64,000 bases of DNA from Thalassotalea profundi (GCF_014653195.1 NZ_BNAH01000005.1:124001-188000); one strand, 5' to 3'; shown: positions 40,180 through 49,961, numbered from the stretch's first letter. Program-made: numbers and translations. The notes: a model not told the origin generated them from the sequence alone.

Positions 40180-41736
40180 ATGACAGACCAAACACAGCAA
40201 GACGAAAACAAACTTATTGCCGAACGTCGAGGCAAGTTAACGCAAATCAGAGAAAACTGCCCAGCGAATGGTCATCCAAATAAATTCGATCGAAAACACT
40301 ATGCAGCTGATTTGCAAGCTGAACATGGTGAAAAAGATAAAGAAACCCTTGAAGCTGAAACTGCTGAATACAGTATCGCTGGCCGTGTGATGGCAAAGCG
40401 TGGTCCATTCTTGGTATTACAAGATATGACCGGACGCATTCAAGCATATGCCCATAAAACTGTGCAAAAAGATATTAAAGAACGTTGGGGAACATTAGAT
40501 ATAGGCGATATTATCGGTGTTACTGGTACTATGCATAAGTCAGGCAAAGGTGATTTATATGTCAATATGGACAAATATGAGTTACTGACTAAATCGTTAC
40601 GCCCATTACCTGAAAAATTCCATGGCTTATCTGATGTAGAAACAAAATATCGCCAACGTTATGTTGATTTAATTATTAATGAAGATACCCGTAATACGTT
40701 TAAAATTCGCTCTAAAATAGTGGATGGTATTCGTAAGTTTTTAACAGAACGTGATTTTATGGAAGTTGAAACACCAATGTTACAAACAATTCCTGGTGGT
40801 GCTTCGGCTAAACCGTTTGAAACGTTTCACAATGCATTAGATATTCAGATGTTTATGCGTATTGCTCCTGAGCTTTACCTTAAACGTTTAGTTGTTGGTG
40901 GTTTTGAAAAAGTATTTGAAATTAACCGTAACTTCCGTAATGAAGGTTTATCGACTCGTCATAACCCTGAATTTACTATGATCGAATTTTATCAAGCTTA
41001 CGCTGATTACCATGACCTTATGAATTTAACTGAAGAAATGTTACGTACATTAGCCCAAGACGTTATGGGGACATCGGTTATTCGTAACACAGTGAAAAAC
41101 GCCGACGGTGAAGTAGTCGAAGAAAAATTTTATGACTTTGGCAAACCATTTGTTCGTTTATCTATGGTTGATTCAATTCTTCAATACGGTAAAGAAAAAT
41201 ACAATGATGTATTAGACGAAAATGTATTACGTAACCCAGAAGCAAATTTTGAAGCATTAAAAGCGATTGCCAAACAAGTTGGTGTAAAAGAAACTGAAGC
41301 TTCTAAGGTATGGGGTGCTGGTAAATATATTTGTGAAATTTTTGAAGAAGTTGCAGAGCATTTATTAGATCAACCCACATTTATCACAGAATACCCTTGG
41401 GAAGTATCACCGTTAGCTCGTCGCAATGATGAAAACCCGTTTATTACTGACCGTTTCGAGTTCTTTGTTGGCGGTCGTGAATTAGCCAATGGTTTCTCTG
41501 AGCTTAATGACGCAGAAGACCAAGCAGCGCGTTTTCAAAATCAAGTTGAAGGCAAAGATGCCGGTGATGATGAAGCAATGCATTATGATGCAGACTATAT
41601 TACTGCGCTTGAATACGGTTTACCGCCAACAGCAGGTGAGGGGATTGGCATTGACCGTTTGGTTATGCTATTTACTGATTCACCGACGATTAAAGATGTT
41701 ATTTTATTCCCGCACATGAAACCGATAGCGGAATAA
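40180..41736 (+). CDS. lysS: lysyl-tRNA synthetase, class II
   Basis: A 518-residue class II synthetase from the ATG at 40180 ([17 protein letters not shown]); an upstream TTG frame start is less likely. The OB-fold anticodon-binding domain (about 70-175) is followed by the catalytic domain. Motif 1 includes [16 protein letters not shown], motif 2 [25 protein letters not shown], and motif 3 [26 protein letters not shown]. The GGASAKPF and [14 protein letters not shown] (here [11 protein letters not shown]) substrate loops are normal. It charges tRNA-Lys. It follows prfB by 67 bp and ends before a terminator. Confidence 0.96.
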   Translation: MTDQTQQDENKLIAERRGKLTQIRENCPANGHPNKFDRKHYAADLQAEHGEKDKETLEAETAEYSIAGRVMAKRGPFLVLQDMTGRIQAYAHKTVQKDIKERWGTLDIGDIIGVTGTMHKSGKGDLYVNMDKYELLTKSLRPLPEKFHGLSDVETKYRQRYVDLIINEDTRNTFKIRSKIVDGIRKFLTERDFMEVETPMLQTIPGGASAKPFETFHNALDIQMFMRIAPELYLKRLVVGGFEKVFEINRNFRNEGLSTRHNPEFTMIEFYQAYADYHDLMNLTEEMLRTLAQDVMGTSVIRNTVKNADGEVVEEKFYDFGKPFVRLSMVDSILQYGKEKYNDVLDENVLRNPEANFEALKAIAKQVGVKETEASKVWGAGKYICEIFEEVAEHLLDQPTFITEYPWEVSPLARRNDENPFITDRFEFFVGGRELANGFSELNDAEDQAARFQNQVEGKDAGDDEAMHYDADYITALEYGLPPTAGEGIGIDRLVMLFTDSPTIKDVILFPHMKPIAE

Positions 41737-41768
41737 TTTATTAGCCTTGCTTTTTAAGTCTCTATTTT

Positions 41769-41801
41769 AAAAGCCAATGAATAATTTTCATTGGCTTTTT
41801 T
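41769..41801. terminator. terminator after lysS (bidirectional)
   Basis: AAAAGCCAATGA pairs with TCATTGGCTTTT around ATAATTT, with a T-run to 41801 on the plus strand and an A-rich left side that can serve the leftward DUF3667 gene. Confidence 0.85.
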
Positions 41802-41821
41802 GATCTCTAGGCATAGGCATT

Positions 41822-43034
41822 TTAAATACTTAATAATCCCCAAACAAAAGCTATTATTGCTGCTATTGTAAGTAAAAAAGTATATAAAATGCTGATGATA
41901 AAATATTTGATAGATGTTAAAAAGTAGCTTTGTTTATATATGCGTTTTTGCATAATAAATAAATATACGGGTATCCAAAATAGCAAAATGGCCATTAAAA
42001 ATTGTATTAAATTACTGACCCAGCTATTAGGACTATCTAACGCATCGAAACAGGTATCTAAAATTTCTATGATAAGTACTGCTAGAAATATAAAGCTATG
42101 ACTGTGTAGAGCAACCGTTAGATGCTCCATGTAAAGCCTTTTTGAAAAAACAAACATGAACTTAAGTAACAATGCAAATAATGGCAATATTACAAACATT
42201 ATTTGAGGTAACTTATTAATGGCTTCACGTAAGAGCTTTTCAGGTGATGTTTTCAGTAATTCGCTTGCTTTCGTTTCTATTTCATCTGCTTTTGCATTAA
42301 GTATTTTATTATTTTTATCTGAAAGGAAATCAAGACTTAAGGTGCCATCTTCATTATTACTGATAGATACTGTTTTATCAGTGTTGCTAGTTTTTAACTT
42401 TTCTTTAAGACGTTCTAATTTTTGTTGCTGCTTTTCGGTTAATGGAGGATCATTTTTAATTCTCAATAATTCTAATTGTACAAGTTCAATCGTTGTGTGA
42501 AGGCTTTTTGTGTTATTGGATTGAGATATATCAGTTTTATATTGTTTAAGTAGTTGTTGATGATTCGCTATATCTTGAAGTTTCTCACTATTGGCCGCTG
42601 TTTGTTGAGTTTGAAAACGTTCAAGTTGACTGTCTATTTGTTGTACAATGTCTGCTCTTTTTTGTTTTTGATTGCTTAAGTCATCGAAATTTGGCTTAAC
42701 AAAAAAACTTAATGATAAGAAAAAAATAATACTAATAAAAAGGTAGAGTCTAATAGGAGGAACATAATGAACTCTTCGGCCAGCGATGTATTCTTTTGTT
42801 AAAAACCCCCGGATTAAATAAAAGCGGGACAAGGGTGCGGCTAGCACGAGAGTCAAAGCTAAAAATATCGTCTAATAAGTGCAGAATAACCGTCCAAAAA
42901 TATTTTAAACTTGATTCAATTGATTGACCACATTCACTGCAATACGCACCAATAACTTTAGCATGACAGTTTTCGCAAATTTTGTTTGAGGAGTCTATCT
43001 TCGAGCTTTCTTGGTTTTTAAGGGGGGCATTCAT
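41822..43034 (-). pseudogene. DUF3667-type membrane protein, split by a one-base frameshift
   Basis: Two minus-strand frames overlap. The upstream one (start 43034) has a zinc ribbon CENCHAKVIGAYCSECGQ and then ASRTLVPLLFNPG, but diverges into unrelated residues. The downstream one supplies FLTKEYIAGRRVHYVPPIRL, then four to five membrane segments and a charged coiled-coil insert. Removing one G from the G5 run at 42806-42810 (minus strand) joins them as NPG-FLTKEYIAGRR, exactly the DUF3667 pattern. The intact protein would be about 404 residues, an inner-membrane protein of unknown function. This is either a broken gene, a homopolymer phase switch or an assembly error. Confidence 0.8.
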
Positions 43035-43219
43035 AAGGGAATATTTTTACTAATTGATCTTAATATATAAATAGTAGCATGGACTAATCCTGTATACGTC
43101 GACAATAAGCAGAAATGTAAAATATTTATAAAAAATATGTATATCTATAGTGATGTAATAGTCATGTTCTGTTAAATTAATTATCAAGCACAAAAAAATG
43201 CCAACCTAGGAGAATTAAA

Positions 43220-43765
43220 ATGGCCTTTGAAGTGACTTTCGAGTTAAAAGAATCAGATTTAGATCATTTCCGTGACGTAATGCGCAAAGCCCAAGATGGC
43301 GCAGAAAAACTAAGTGAGCAAGAGATATTAGCTAATGCTAAAAAATTGAGCCAATCTATTAATGTTGAACTGCCATTATTTGTGAGTGAGCGTCTACAGA
43401 AATTAGAAACATTAGTATCAATGATCGAAGATAGTGAATGGCAAATACCAGAAGAAGCTAAAACTGATGTACTTAGTGCCCTAGCATATTTTAGTGATCC
43501 TGAAGATTTAGTTCCTGACCATATACCTGTTCTTGGCTTCTTAGATGATGCCATTATGATTGAATTAGTGGTTGCAGAGTTAAAAGAAGATATTAATGCT
43601 TTCATTGACTTTTGTGCTTATCGAGAACGTGAAGAAGCACGAAGAGATACGAGTGTGACACGTGATGAATGGTTAGACGCAAAAAGACGTGAATTACATA
43701 GCCGTATGCGTAATAAAAGAAGAGGCCTACATCGGGGCGGTTCTTCATTCCGATCTATTTTTTAA
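43220..43765 (+). CDS. DUF1232 (YkvA-like) domain protein
   Basis: A 181-residue protein with an AGGAG ribosome-binding site. The helical N-terminal part (residues 1-75) is followed by the DUF1232 core, ALAYFSDPEDLVPDHIPVLGFLDDAIMIELVVAEL (key residues Y-x-x-x-P-x-D-x-x-P, then GxxDD). The C-terminal tail is strongly basic (AKRRELHSRMRNKRRGLHRGG). DUF1232 is a membrane-associated helical hairpin domain of unknown function. The basic tail might bind nucleic acid or phospholipid. It has its own terminator. Confidence 0.85.
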   Translation: MAFEVTFELKESDLDHFRDVMRKAQDGAEKLSEQEILANAKKLSQSINVELPLFVSERLQKLETLVSMIEDSEWQIPEEAKTDVLSALAYFSDPEDLVPDHIPVLGFLDDAIMIELVVAELKEDINAFIDFCAYREREEARRDTSVTRDEWLDAKRRELHSRMRNKRRGLHRGGSSFRSIF

Positions 43766-43797
43766 GCGTTAAATAAGTTCGATTAAATTGTTTTGCT

Positions 43798-43833
43798 AAA
43801 ACCTTAGTGTTCTTGAGACATTAAGGTTTTTTT
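43798..43833 (+). terminator. terminator of the DUF1232 gene
   Basis: AAAACCTTAGTG pairs with CATTAAGGTTTT (one G-T pair) around a 9-base loop, followed by further T residues. Confidence 0.8.
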
Positions 43834-43868
43834 ATTGAGTAACCAATGATTAAAATTGTTTTATGTAC

Positions 43869-44039
43869 TTAGTGAGTGACAAATAGCATTAATACAAAAA
43901 AGCCAATAATGATCACATTAAACGTGATGATATAAAGAAAACCTTTTAAGCCTTCTTTTAATGTGTATCCACGGTTTGTTAAAAACCACCACCAAATAGC
44001 GCACATTATAATGGGTAATAAAAAATACAGTTTTATCAT
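43869..44039 (-). CDS. 56-residue membrane protein, unannotated small ORF
   Basis: The minus-strand ATG at 44037-44039 opens a 56-codon frame: MIKLYFLLPIIMCAIWWWFL, a short loop TNRGYTLKEGLKGF, then a second hydrophobic segment LYIITFNVIIIGFFVLMLFV and TH at the end. This is a two-helix inner-membrane hairpin with a positively charged loop. The codon pattern looks like real coding sequence. It lies 56 bp upstream of nothing but the ampG stop, on the same strand and downstream of ampG, so it may be the last gene of that transcript. Function unknown. Confidence 0.6.
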   Translation of the reverse strand: MIKLYFLLPIIMCAIWWWFLTNRGYTLKEGLKGFLYIITFNVIIIGFFVLMLFVTH

Positions 44040-44095
44040 TATAGTTTCATTTATTAATGTTATATCAATATGATAGGTTAGTTTATATTAATTTG

Positions 44096-45712
44096 CTAAA
44101 CATTACTGTTTTCATTTAATGCATTTTGTTCATTAATGAGACGAGTTAATGGCTGCCTAATTGAATATAAAAATAATAAGCTTGGTATTACCATTAATGA
44201 AGTTAATACAAAAAATAACGCCCAATTACCATCTAACCAATCTACTACAATTCCTGAATATGAGCCTAGCATGACACGCCCAAAGGTGCCTAAAGAAGCC
44301 ATCAAGGCATATTGGCTTGCAGTAAAACTCTTATTACAAAGTACTGATAATAAAGACACAAAAGCAACAGATCCCCAAGCAGAAGTGAAGCCATCTACAA
44401 AAACGGTAAATGCAAAAAGTAAATGGTTGGGCCCAACTATTGCCATGACTGAAAACAGTAAGTTACTCGCAGACATCGCAATTCCACCGATGAATAGCCC
44501 TTTTAATATACCGTATCGAATAGTAAAAACACTGCCAATAAGAGAGAATACAATAGTGGTTGCCCAATTAATTAACTTCGAATAATAAGCAATATCCGCA
44601 TTAGAAAAACCTACTTCTCGGTAAAAGACAATTGACATTCTACCTAAATAAGCTTCTCCCAATTTAAAGAGAAAAATAAATAATAAAATAGAGATGGCGA
44701 GTCGTGTACCGTTACGATTAAAAAACTCCTGAATAGGGGCAACCAAGGTTGTTAATAACCATGCTGTTACCTTATGTAATGTTGTCGTGGTGCTTAAAGT
44801 TATCCTTTGGGATGTTGTACTCTCTATGGTTTTATTTAATTTGGATAATTGTTGCGCAAAAATAAGTAATAAAATCGCAACTAAACAACTGATAATTGTA
44901 AAGCTATAATCGGTGCTAATTAATTGAGAGGGCCAATAAGGGTAATCAATATTGGCATAAAATATACAAGCAATAATGAGCGGTAAAATAAGTAATATGC
45001 CGAAAGAACGAGCACCATAATGTGGTAGTGCCGATAAATATTTAGCTTCTATTAGCCCTTGTTCTGCTTCTCGATCGCTTTGTGGCTCTTTAATTATCAA
45101 TGCGGTGATCATTAGCAACGCCATGATGGCTGCAAGGACCATATAAACTTCAGGCCACTGCCAATTGGGGCGACTTACTAGAATGAATGGAATACTGCCT
45201 AAGCCTGCATAGCCTGTCCACCAACCCGCAGTAGCCATAGCAGAACCTGCTGCCATAAAGTTTGAATTTTGTTTAGCTAATGAATCTATACGGTAAGCAT
45301 CTATCGCTATATCTTGGGTTGCGCCACTTATTGCAACGATTAACCCAAAAATGGCAAGGACACTAAGCTCGTTTAATACATTAAGTTGGCTCATTTGTAT
45401 TGTTGCCAATACTAAACAAGCTTGTGTGAATAAAATCCAGCTACGGCGTTGACCAAATACTCTTGTTAACCATGGAATTTTGATACGATCAGCTAATGGT
45501 GACCATAAAAAATTGATGCTGTAAGCTACAAAAATTAAGCCAAATAAACCGATACTCGAACGGCTTAACCCTTCATCTTTTAACCAACCACTCATTGCCG
45601 AGCCAATCATGACCCAAGGGAAGCCACTTGCAATACCAAAGAAAAAAATAGTGAGTAATTTACGGTCTTTAAAATAACGTAGGGTTTGTTTAATAGTATG
45701 ATTTGATGGCAT
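44096..45712 (-). CDS. ampG: AmpG-type muropeptide permease (MFS)
   Basis: A 538-residue major-facilitator protein with 12-14 hydrophobic helices. The first helices carry IASGFPWVMIGSAMSGWLKDEGLSRSSIGLFGL, then SINFLWSPLADRIKIPWLTRVFGQRRSWI and ATQDIAIDAYRID, all typical of AmpG. The protein brings anhydromuropeptides from cell-wall turnover into the cytoplasm for recycling and, in some species, for AmpC induction. A long central insert (about residues 290-325) is polar. yajG lies about 1.2 kb upstream, and the yajG/ampG association is also seen in E. coli. Start MPSNHTIKQTLRYF. Confidence 0.88.
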   Translation of the reverse strand: MPSNHTIKQTLRYFKDRKLLTIFFFGIASGFPWVMIGSAMSGWLKDEGLSRSSIGLFGLIFVAYSINFLWSPLADRIKIPWLTRVFGQRRSWILFTQACLVLATIQMSQLNVLNELSVLAIFGLIVAISGATQDIAIDAYRIDSLAKQNSNFMAAGSAMATAGWWTGYAGLGSIPFILVSRPNWQWPEVYMVLAAIMALLMITALIIKEPQSDREAEQGLIEAKYLSALPHYGARSFGILLILPLIIACIFYANIDYPYWPSQLISTDYSFTIISCLVAILLLIFAQQLSKLNKTIESTTSQRITLSTTTTLHKVTAWLLTTLVAPIQEFFNRNGTRLAISILLFIFLFKLGEAYLGRMSIVFYREVGFSNADIAYYSKLINWATTIVFSLIGSVFTIRYGILKGLFIGGIAMSASNLLFSVMAIVGPNHLLFAFTVFVDGFTSAWGSVAFVSLLSVLCNKSFTASQYALMASLGTFGRVMLGSYSGIVVDWLDGNWALFFVLTSLMVIPSLLFLYSIRQPLTRLINEQNALNENSNV

Positions 45713-45817
45713 TGATTAGTGATTAACGATAATTATATTGCTACGCAGACTAACAGACTTGATACGCCTAAAAAAGTACTTTCAAGGAAAGTTCGACATT
45801 AGAATTGTGAAATTTAA

Positions 45818-46147
45818 TTAAGGCAACGGTCGCCAGCCAACACAATCTATTGGATAGCTGCCAAGGCCATTAACAAAATCAATGCAAGTTTTAATTTCTG
45901 CTTTTAAAAATAGGTTATGTTTTAAAGCTTGTGCACCGTGTAAGCATAGTAAATGAATAATATGCCAAAAAACACGCTCTTTAGCATTGTTAGGTGTTTC
46001 TTCAACTACTTGTAGAAGTGTCCATTCTTCCATAGTGTCAGTTACGAATCGATCAAGTTCTGTATAATGTATTGTCTTTTCTATGACTGCAGTGATATAA
46101 GCACTGATTTGTAAAACTTTTTCATTGATAAACTGCTCAATTATCAT
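45818..46147 (-). CDS. hypothetical protein
   Basis: From the ATG at 46147, which has GGGGA upstream, this is a 109-residue soluble protein; an upstream in-frame start at 46204 would add a hydrophobic N-terminus but has no better ribosome-binding site. It reads MIIEQFINEKVLQISAYITA, then a helical body with HIIHLLCLHGAQALKHNL and a C-terminal CVGWRPLP. I do not recognise the family. Helical composition and a conserved-looking Trp/Pro end are the only features. Confidence 0.5.
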   Translation of the reverse strand: MIIEQFINEKVLQISAYITAVIEKTIHYTELDRFVTDTMEEWTLLQVVEETPNNAKERVFWHIIHLLCLHGAQALKHNLFLKAEIKTCIDFVNGLGSYPIDCVGWRPLP

Positions 46148-46376
46148 GGAAATCCCCAAAAGTATCTGGCATAAAAAACTGAAAAATATAACTATGAGAT
46201 GCAATATTGTAGTTTTTCTTAATTGTACTTTTGTCTATTGCTAGTTAAGTTATCGTAGATAAATGCGGGATTGTCAAAGCTGTAAGGTAAAGATTTAGTC
46301 ATTTATTTGTAACATATTGTACTTTCAATAGTTAATTTTTGAATTAAATTTCTAAAAATGGGAAATAATTAAATAG

Positions 46377-46958
46377 TTAATCGGCTGGCAATAAGGTTGC
46401 CTTAATTAATATTATCGGCTCAACGGGGACATCACTCCATGCCATTGCTTCATTAAAATCTGTTTTCACTTTTGACATTTCCATAATAACTTCTTCTCCT
46501 TGAATAATATAACCAAATACTGTGTATCCCCAACGTCTACCTGGGTTTAAGCTAGTATTGTCAGCAACATTAAAGAAAAATTGTCGATTTGCCGTATGAG
46601 GATGGTTTTCTTTTGCCATAGCAATCGTACCAATGTTATTTTTTAATCCATTGCCTGATTCATTCACTATATTTTCTTTAACTTTTTTTATATTAAAGTC
46701 GCTATCATAACCGCCACCTTGAACAATAAAGTCTTCAATAATCCGATGAAAAATAGTGTTGTCATATTTCCCTGTAACCACATAAGTGAGAAAGTTATCT
46801 ACCGTAATCGGAGCTCGAACACGGTCTAATTCAACAACAACTATTCCTTTTGAGGTTTCAAGCTTTACTTTAGGATAAAGGTTGTTTGGATCTATGTTAG
46901 TGTTTGCAGCCGAAGCATGAAAACATATTAAAGTTAGCAATATGACGATTATTCGCAT
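46377..46958 (-). CDS. periplasmic cyclophilin-type peptidyl-prolyl isomerase
   Basis: A 193-residue PpiA-like cyclophilin with a short signal peptide (MRIIVILLTLICFHASA, then ANTNI). The core is complete: RAPITVDNFLTYV, IFHRIIEDFIVQGGGY, GTIAMAKENHPHTANRQFFFN and WGYTVFGYIIQGEEV. It speeds proline isomerisation in the periplasm. It starts 3 bp after the yajG stop codon in the operon rlmG-yajG-cyclophilin. Compared with the cyclophilin at 2.1 kb it lacks the C-terminal sorting tail. Confidence 0.93.
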   Translation of the reverse strand: MRIIVILLTLICFHASAANTNIDPNNLYPKVKLETSKGIVVVELDRVRAPITVDNFLTYVVTGKYDNTIFHRIIEDFIVQGGGYDSDFNIKKVKENIVNESGNGLKNNIGTIAMAKENHPHTANRQFFFNVADNTSLNPGRRWGYTVFGYIIQGEEVIMEMSKVKTDFNEAMAWSDVPVEPIILIKATLLPAD

Positions 46959-46961
46959 GGT

Positions 46962-47534
46962 TTATCTCATAAATTCAATTAATTGTGGGTCATTCACGAT
47001 ATTGCTAATCAGCTTGCTTAACTGTTGATTGAAATCACGTTCAAGTACTGCAATATCAGCTTGTAACGGGCCTTCACTTTTACCCGAGCTTCGATAGCTT
47101 TTTGTTAATGTTTTTTCACCATTATCAATACTAATACTTAGTACAATTGCATTGCTGGCATTATATTTCAGCATACTTTGGTTGACACTGATTAATGCTT
47201 TGTTAATGGCAAGGTTTAATACATTACTACCTGCAGGAGTAACTTGTGTCCCTGACTTTTTATAGGCAGAAGTTAGGGCGTTATCGATAATTTCTGCTAA
47301 TGACGACTGACTGGTAATCACGTCTGCTGCTTGATCTTTTTTTAGAATTTGCAGCATGTGTTGTGCAGGTCGTAAATCGCTTGTTGAAATATTTAAAGAC
47401 TTAGCTGTTAGCGAAGAGTTCCCCGGTGTTAAAACCTCAGGTGCTATGACTAAATGCTTTACGTTACTTGAACAAGCACTTAATAAAAACAATAAACTAA
47501 GGAGAGTAGGTCGTACTACAGTATTTAATTTCAT
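46962..47534 (-). CDS. yajG: YajG-family outer-membrane lipoprotein
   Basis: A 190-residue lipoprotein from the ATG at 47534; an in-frame GTG at 47546 directly abuts the rlmG stop. The lipobox LLSAC ends a hydrophobic signal, so Cys is the lipidated first residue. The mature domain follows YajG: SLNISTSDLRPAQHML, LAEIIDNALTSAYKKSGTQV, LNLAINKALISV and a C-terminal SKLISNIVNDPQLIEFM. Function is unknown. It lies close to ampG here and in E. coli, suggesting a role around peptidoglycan recycling, which remains an inference. Confidence 0.85.
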   Translation of the reverse strand: MKLNTVVRPTLLSLLFLLSACSSNVKHLVIAPEVLTPGNSSLTAKSLNISTSDLRPAQHMLQILKKDQAADVITSQSSLAEIIDNALTSAYKKSGTQVTPAGSNVLNLAINKALISVNQSMLKYNASNAIVLSISIDNGEKTLTKSYRSSGKSEGPLQADIAVLERDFNQQLSKLISNIVNDPQLIEFMR

Positions 47535-47546
47535 TTTAATAAGCAC

Positions 47547-48698
47547 TCATTTTTTAATAGAAGATAAAGTAACAAATTTATTATCACTAGCAATAAGGGT
47601 ATTGTTACCGAAAAGTCGTTTCATTTTTATATGGTAACCAAGCTGTCTGTTACCGACAATGCGCAACTCACCTTTTTTCCGTAAAACTTTGTAACTATCT
47701 TTAAACATTTGCCAAGCAATATGATCCGTTACTGCGTTTTGCTGATGAAAAGGTGGATTGCAAAAAATGGCATCAACACTATCACTATCAAAATTATGTA
47801 AACAATCATTGGTAATGAATTGGCATTGAGAGACTAAATCTGGGAAATTATTTTCAACATTGAGTTTTGCTGAAGCTACTGCCATATATGATTCATCAAC
47901 AAATGTGATATTAGCTTGTGGGTGTTGAGCTAAAATAGATAAACCAACAATGCCATTGCCACACCCTAAGTCTATTATTTCTTTATATTTATTAACATCA
48001 CCTAAATTTTGAATAAAATGACGAGCACCAATATCGAGTTTTTCTCTGGCAAATACATTAGCTAAATTAGATAAGGTCAACTTAGGAGTGGAAATTTCCC
48101 ATGTAGTGGGTTTAGGCACTTCATAATGTTGGCTATTATTTAGTTGGCAAAAAATCAATCGTGCTTTCTTTACCGCTAACGATGTGGTGGTGTTACCTAA
48201 ATATTTTTCAAATATGGCTAATGTTGTTTTTTGAATGTTTTTGGCTTTGTCTGCAGCAATAAAAATTGTACCTTCTTTGAGCGAATTTTTAATATTGATT
48301 AATTGTTCTATAAGTAATGCTTTATTTTTTGGTACTTTATAAAGCACTACTGATACGTTATTAGGGAGTGCTTCAAGACTGGTAATACAGGTAATATTAT
48401 CGAGTGGTAAATGGTTTAATTCAAAGTTATGGACTAAACCTTGATGACTAATAATAGAATCAGTGACTGTGGTGACACAGTGATCTTTAAAGTTTGCACT
48501 TAATGCTCCAAAACTATCATTAAAAATAAGTATGTTAGTATTTGAAGTAAAAAGTTGCTCTTGCTCTACATAATTACATATATATTCATCAGCCGCATCC
48601 CAAGCTTGTAGGCTTCGATTAACTTGATTGGCAGGAAAGCGTTCGAGAAAAAGGTTTTTGTTTTCTTGGTGATGCTTAAATATAAAAGGGCTTAGCAT
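47547..48698 (-). CDS. rlmG: 23S rRNA (guanine-1835-N2)-methyltransferase RlmG
   Basis: A 383-residue two-domain methyltransferase. The N-terminal pseudo-methyltransferase domain (LERFPANQVNRSLQAWDAADEYI, then LIFNDSFGALS) binds RNA. The C-terminal catalytic domain has the SAM loop DLGCGNGIVGLSIL and the catalytic CNPPFHQQNAVTDHIAWQMF. Matches to E. coli RlmG run throughout (ANVF, LDIGARHF, VFVDES-MAVASAKLNVE). It methylates G1835 of 23S rRNA; RsmC is the close relative, but the N-terminal domain favours RlmG. First gene of the rlmG-yajG-cyclophilin operon. Confidence 0.92.
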   Translation of the reverse strand: MLSPFIFKHHQENKNLFLERFPANQVNRSLQAWDAADEYICNYVEQEQLFTSNTNILIFNDSFGALSANFKDHCVTTVTDSIISHQGLVHNFELNHLPLDNITCITSLEALPNNVSVVLYKVPKNKALLIEQLINIKNSLKEGTIFIAADKAKNIQKTTLAIFEKYLGNTTTSLAVKKARLIFCQLNNSQHYEVPKPTTWEISTPKLTLSNLANVFAREKLDIGARHFIQNLGDVNKYKEIIDLGCGNGIVGLSILAQHPQANITFVDESYMAVASAKLNVENNFPDLVSQCQFITNDCLHNFDSDSVDAIFCNPPFHQQNAVTDHIAWQMFKDSYKVLRKKGELRIVGNRQLGYHIKMKRLFGNNTLIASDNKFVTLSSIKK

Positions 48699-48837
48699 AA
48701 TAATTGACTGTATTGGGTTGCTTTTAAGTTGCTAGGTAATGATAAACTAAAATGAGTGATGGCTAAACTTCGATTTAAGGGGAAAGCTAATAAAAGTTGC
48801 CGTAAAAGACGCTAAAATTGACTATTATCCAAATTTT

Positions 48838-49365
48838 TTGTCGTGGGATGAAAACCAGCATTATTTAAATTGTCTTTATCAAGATGTTCAATGGCGACAA
48901 GATCAAATGTTAATGTTTGGTCGAGTCATTGATATACCTAGATTACAGGCTTGGTACGCTGATGCTGAGTTAAGTTATCGTTACTCTAAAATGACGTTGG
49001 CTCCAACGCCATGGCTACCGGTACTGACAGAGTTGAGAAATAGAGTGAATACTTTTTGCCAGGCACAATTTAATGCTGTGCTTGTTAATTGCTATAGAGA
49101 CCATAAAGATTCGGTAGGCTGGCATAGTGACGATGAAGTAGAGTTAGGGAAAAATCCATTAATTGCCTCGCTTTCATTTGGTGCAACACGCGACTTTCAA
49201 CTTAAACATAAAAACGGTGGAGAATCGATTAAATTATCATTACAATCAGGCAGCTTATTGGTTATGGGGGATAAAAGCCAAGAATACTATCAACACGCAT
49301 TACCTAAATCTCGTATTGAAAAATCAATGCGAATAAACCTTACTTTTCGAGAAATAAAAAAATAA
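48838..49365 (+). CDS. AlkB-like 2-oxoglutarate/Fe(II) dioxygenase
   Basis: At least 175 residues from a TTG at 48838. The frame upstream is open back to a TGA and encodes VKDAKIDYYPNFLSWDENQ, and YYPxFLS is normally conserved near the N-terminus of this family, so the true start is probably upstream. The only candidate with a good ribosome-binding site (AAGGGGA at 48777-48783) is an ATA at 48790. Catalytic features are the HxD iron site (GWHSDDEVELG), LIASLSFGATRDFQLKHK, the distal His (YYQHALPKS) and the RxNLTFR 2-oxoglutarate-binding end. It would repair alkylated DNA or RNA bases by oxidative demethylation. Confidence 0.88.
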   Translation: MSWDENQHYLNCLYQDVQWRQDQMLMFGRVIDIPRLQAWYADAELSYRYSKMTLAPTPWLPVLTELRNRVNTFCQAQFNAVLVNCYRDHKDSVGWHSDDEVELGKNPLIASLSFGATRDFQLKHKNGGESIKLSLQSGSLLVMGDKSQEYYQHALPKSRIEKSMRINLTFREIKK

Positions 49366-49492
49366 ATTTATTTAATTTAATGTTATTGCTCAGAAGATTT
49401 AAGGTTAACTATGTCATTTTTGTAAAGCGTGGAAAATTGTGAGCACACTATAATCCATGAATTATTTAAAATTTAAAAAGTAAGGGAAAAGA

Positions 49493-49828
49493 ATGTCAAC
49501 TGAAGCTGTGATAGAACAAAAGTTACTTGCTGCATTTTCTCCAGTATTTCTTGATGTACTTAATGAGAGTCATAAACATAATGTACCTCCTGGTAGCGAG
49601 TCACATTTCAAAGTCATTATTGTGTCTCCAGACTTTGAAGGAGAGCGCTTAATTAAACGCCATCGAGCCGTTAATGCGGTATTAGCGACTGAACTTGCTG
49701 AAAAAATTCATGCACTAGCACTTCATACATATACTGAAAAGGAATGGAGTGACTATTATGAAGAAAATACCCCATTATCACCTAAGTGTTTAGGTGGTGG
49801 AAAAAGATCTGCTACGCCTAAAGCTTAG
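49493..49828 (+). CDS. bolA: BolA-family protein
   Basis: A 111-residue BolA-fold protein. The conserved core is ESHKHNVPPGSESHFKVIIVSPDFEGERLIKRHRAVNAVL, with the class II KH-like helix-turn-strand and a Lys/Arg-rich loop, and LAEKIHALALHTYTEKEW after it. His residues in ESHKHN and RHRAV can act with a monothiol glutaredoxin as [2Fe-2S] ligands. Full-length BolA acts in stress morphology and Fe-S handling. The C-terminal tail (KCLGGGKRSATPKA) carries an extra Cys. Confidence 0.92.
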   Translation: MSTEAVIEQKLLAAFSPVFLDVLNESHKHNVPPGSESHFKVIIVSPDFEGERLIKRHRAVNAVLATELAEKIHALALHTYTEKEWSDYYEENTPLSPKCLGGGKRSATPKA

Positions 49829-49961
49829 TAGCTCTTTACTATGTCTTGGCGTAGTATGGCGTCCATATTGTTAATCATTTTCACTGCTCGTACCTCTTAT
49901 TCTGCAAAGGCAGAGTAAACTATGCAGCAAATTTTTGAATTATATTTTAAAAGGCGATCTA

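Noticed and set aside
44096..48698. Prophage or genomic island in 41-49 kb
   Set aside because: All genes belong to common chromosomal families, and no integrase, tRNA or direct-repeat boundary is visible.
48759..48815. 18-codon basic ORF (MAKLRFKGKANKSCRKRR) before the AlkB-like gene
   Set aside because: Too short, overlaps the AlkB-like ribosome-binding site in another frame, and I do not recognise the peptide. It could be chance.
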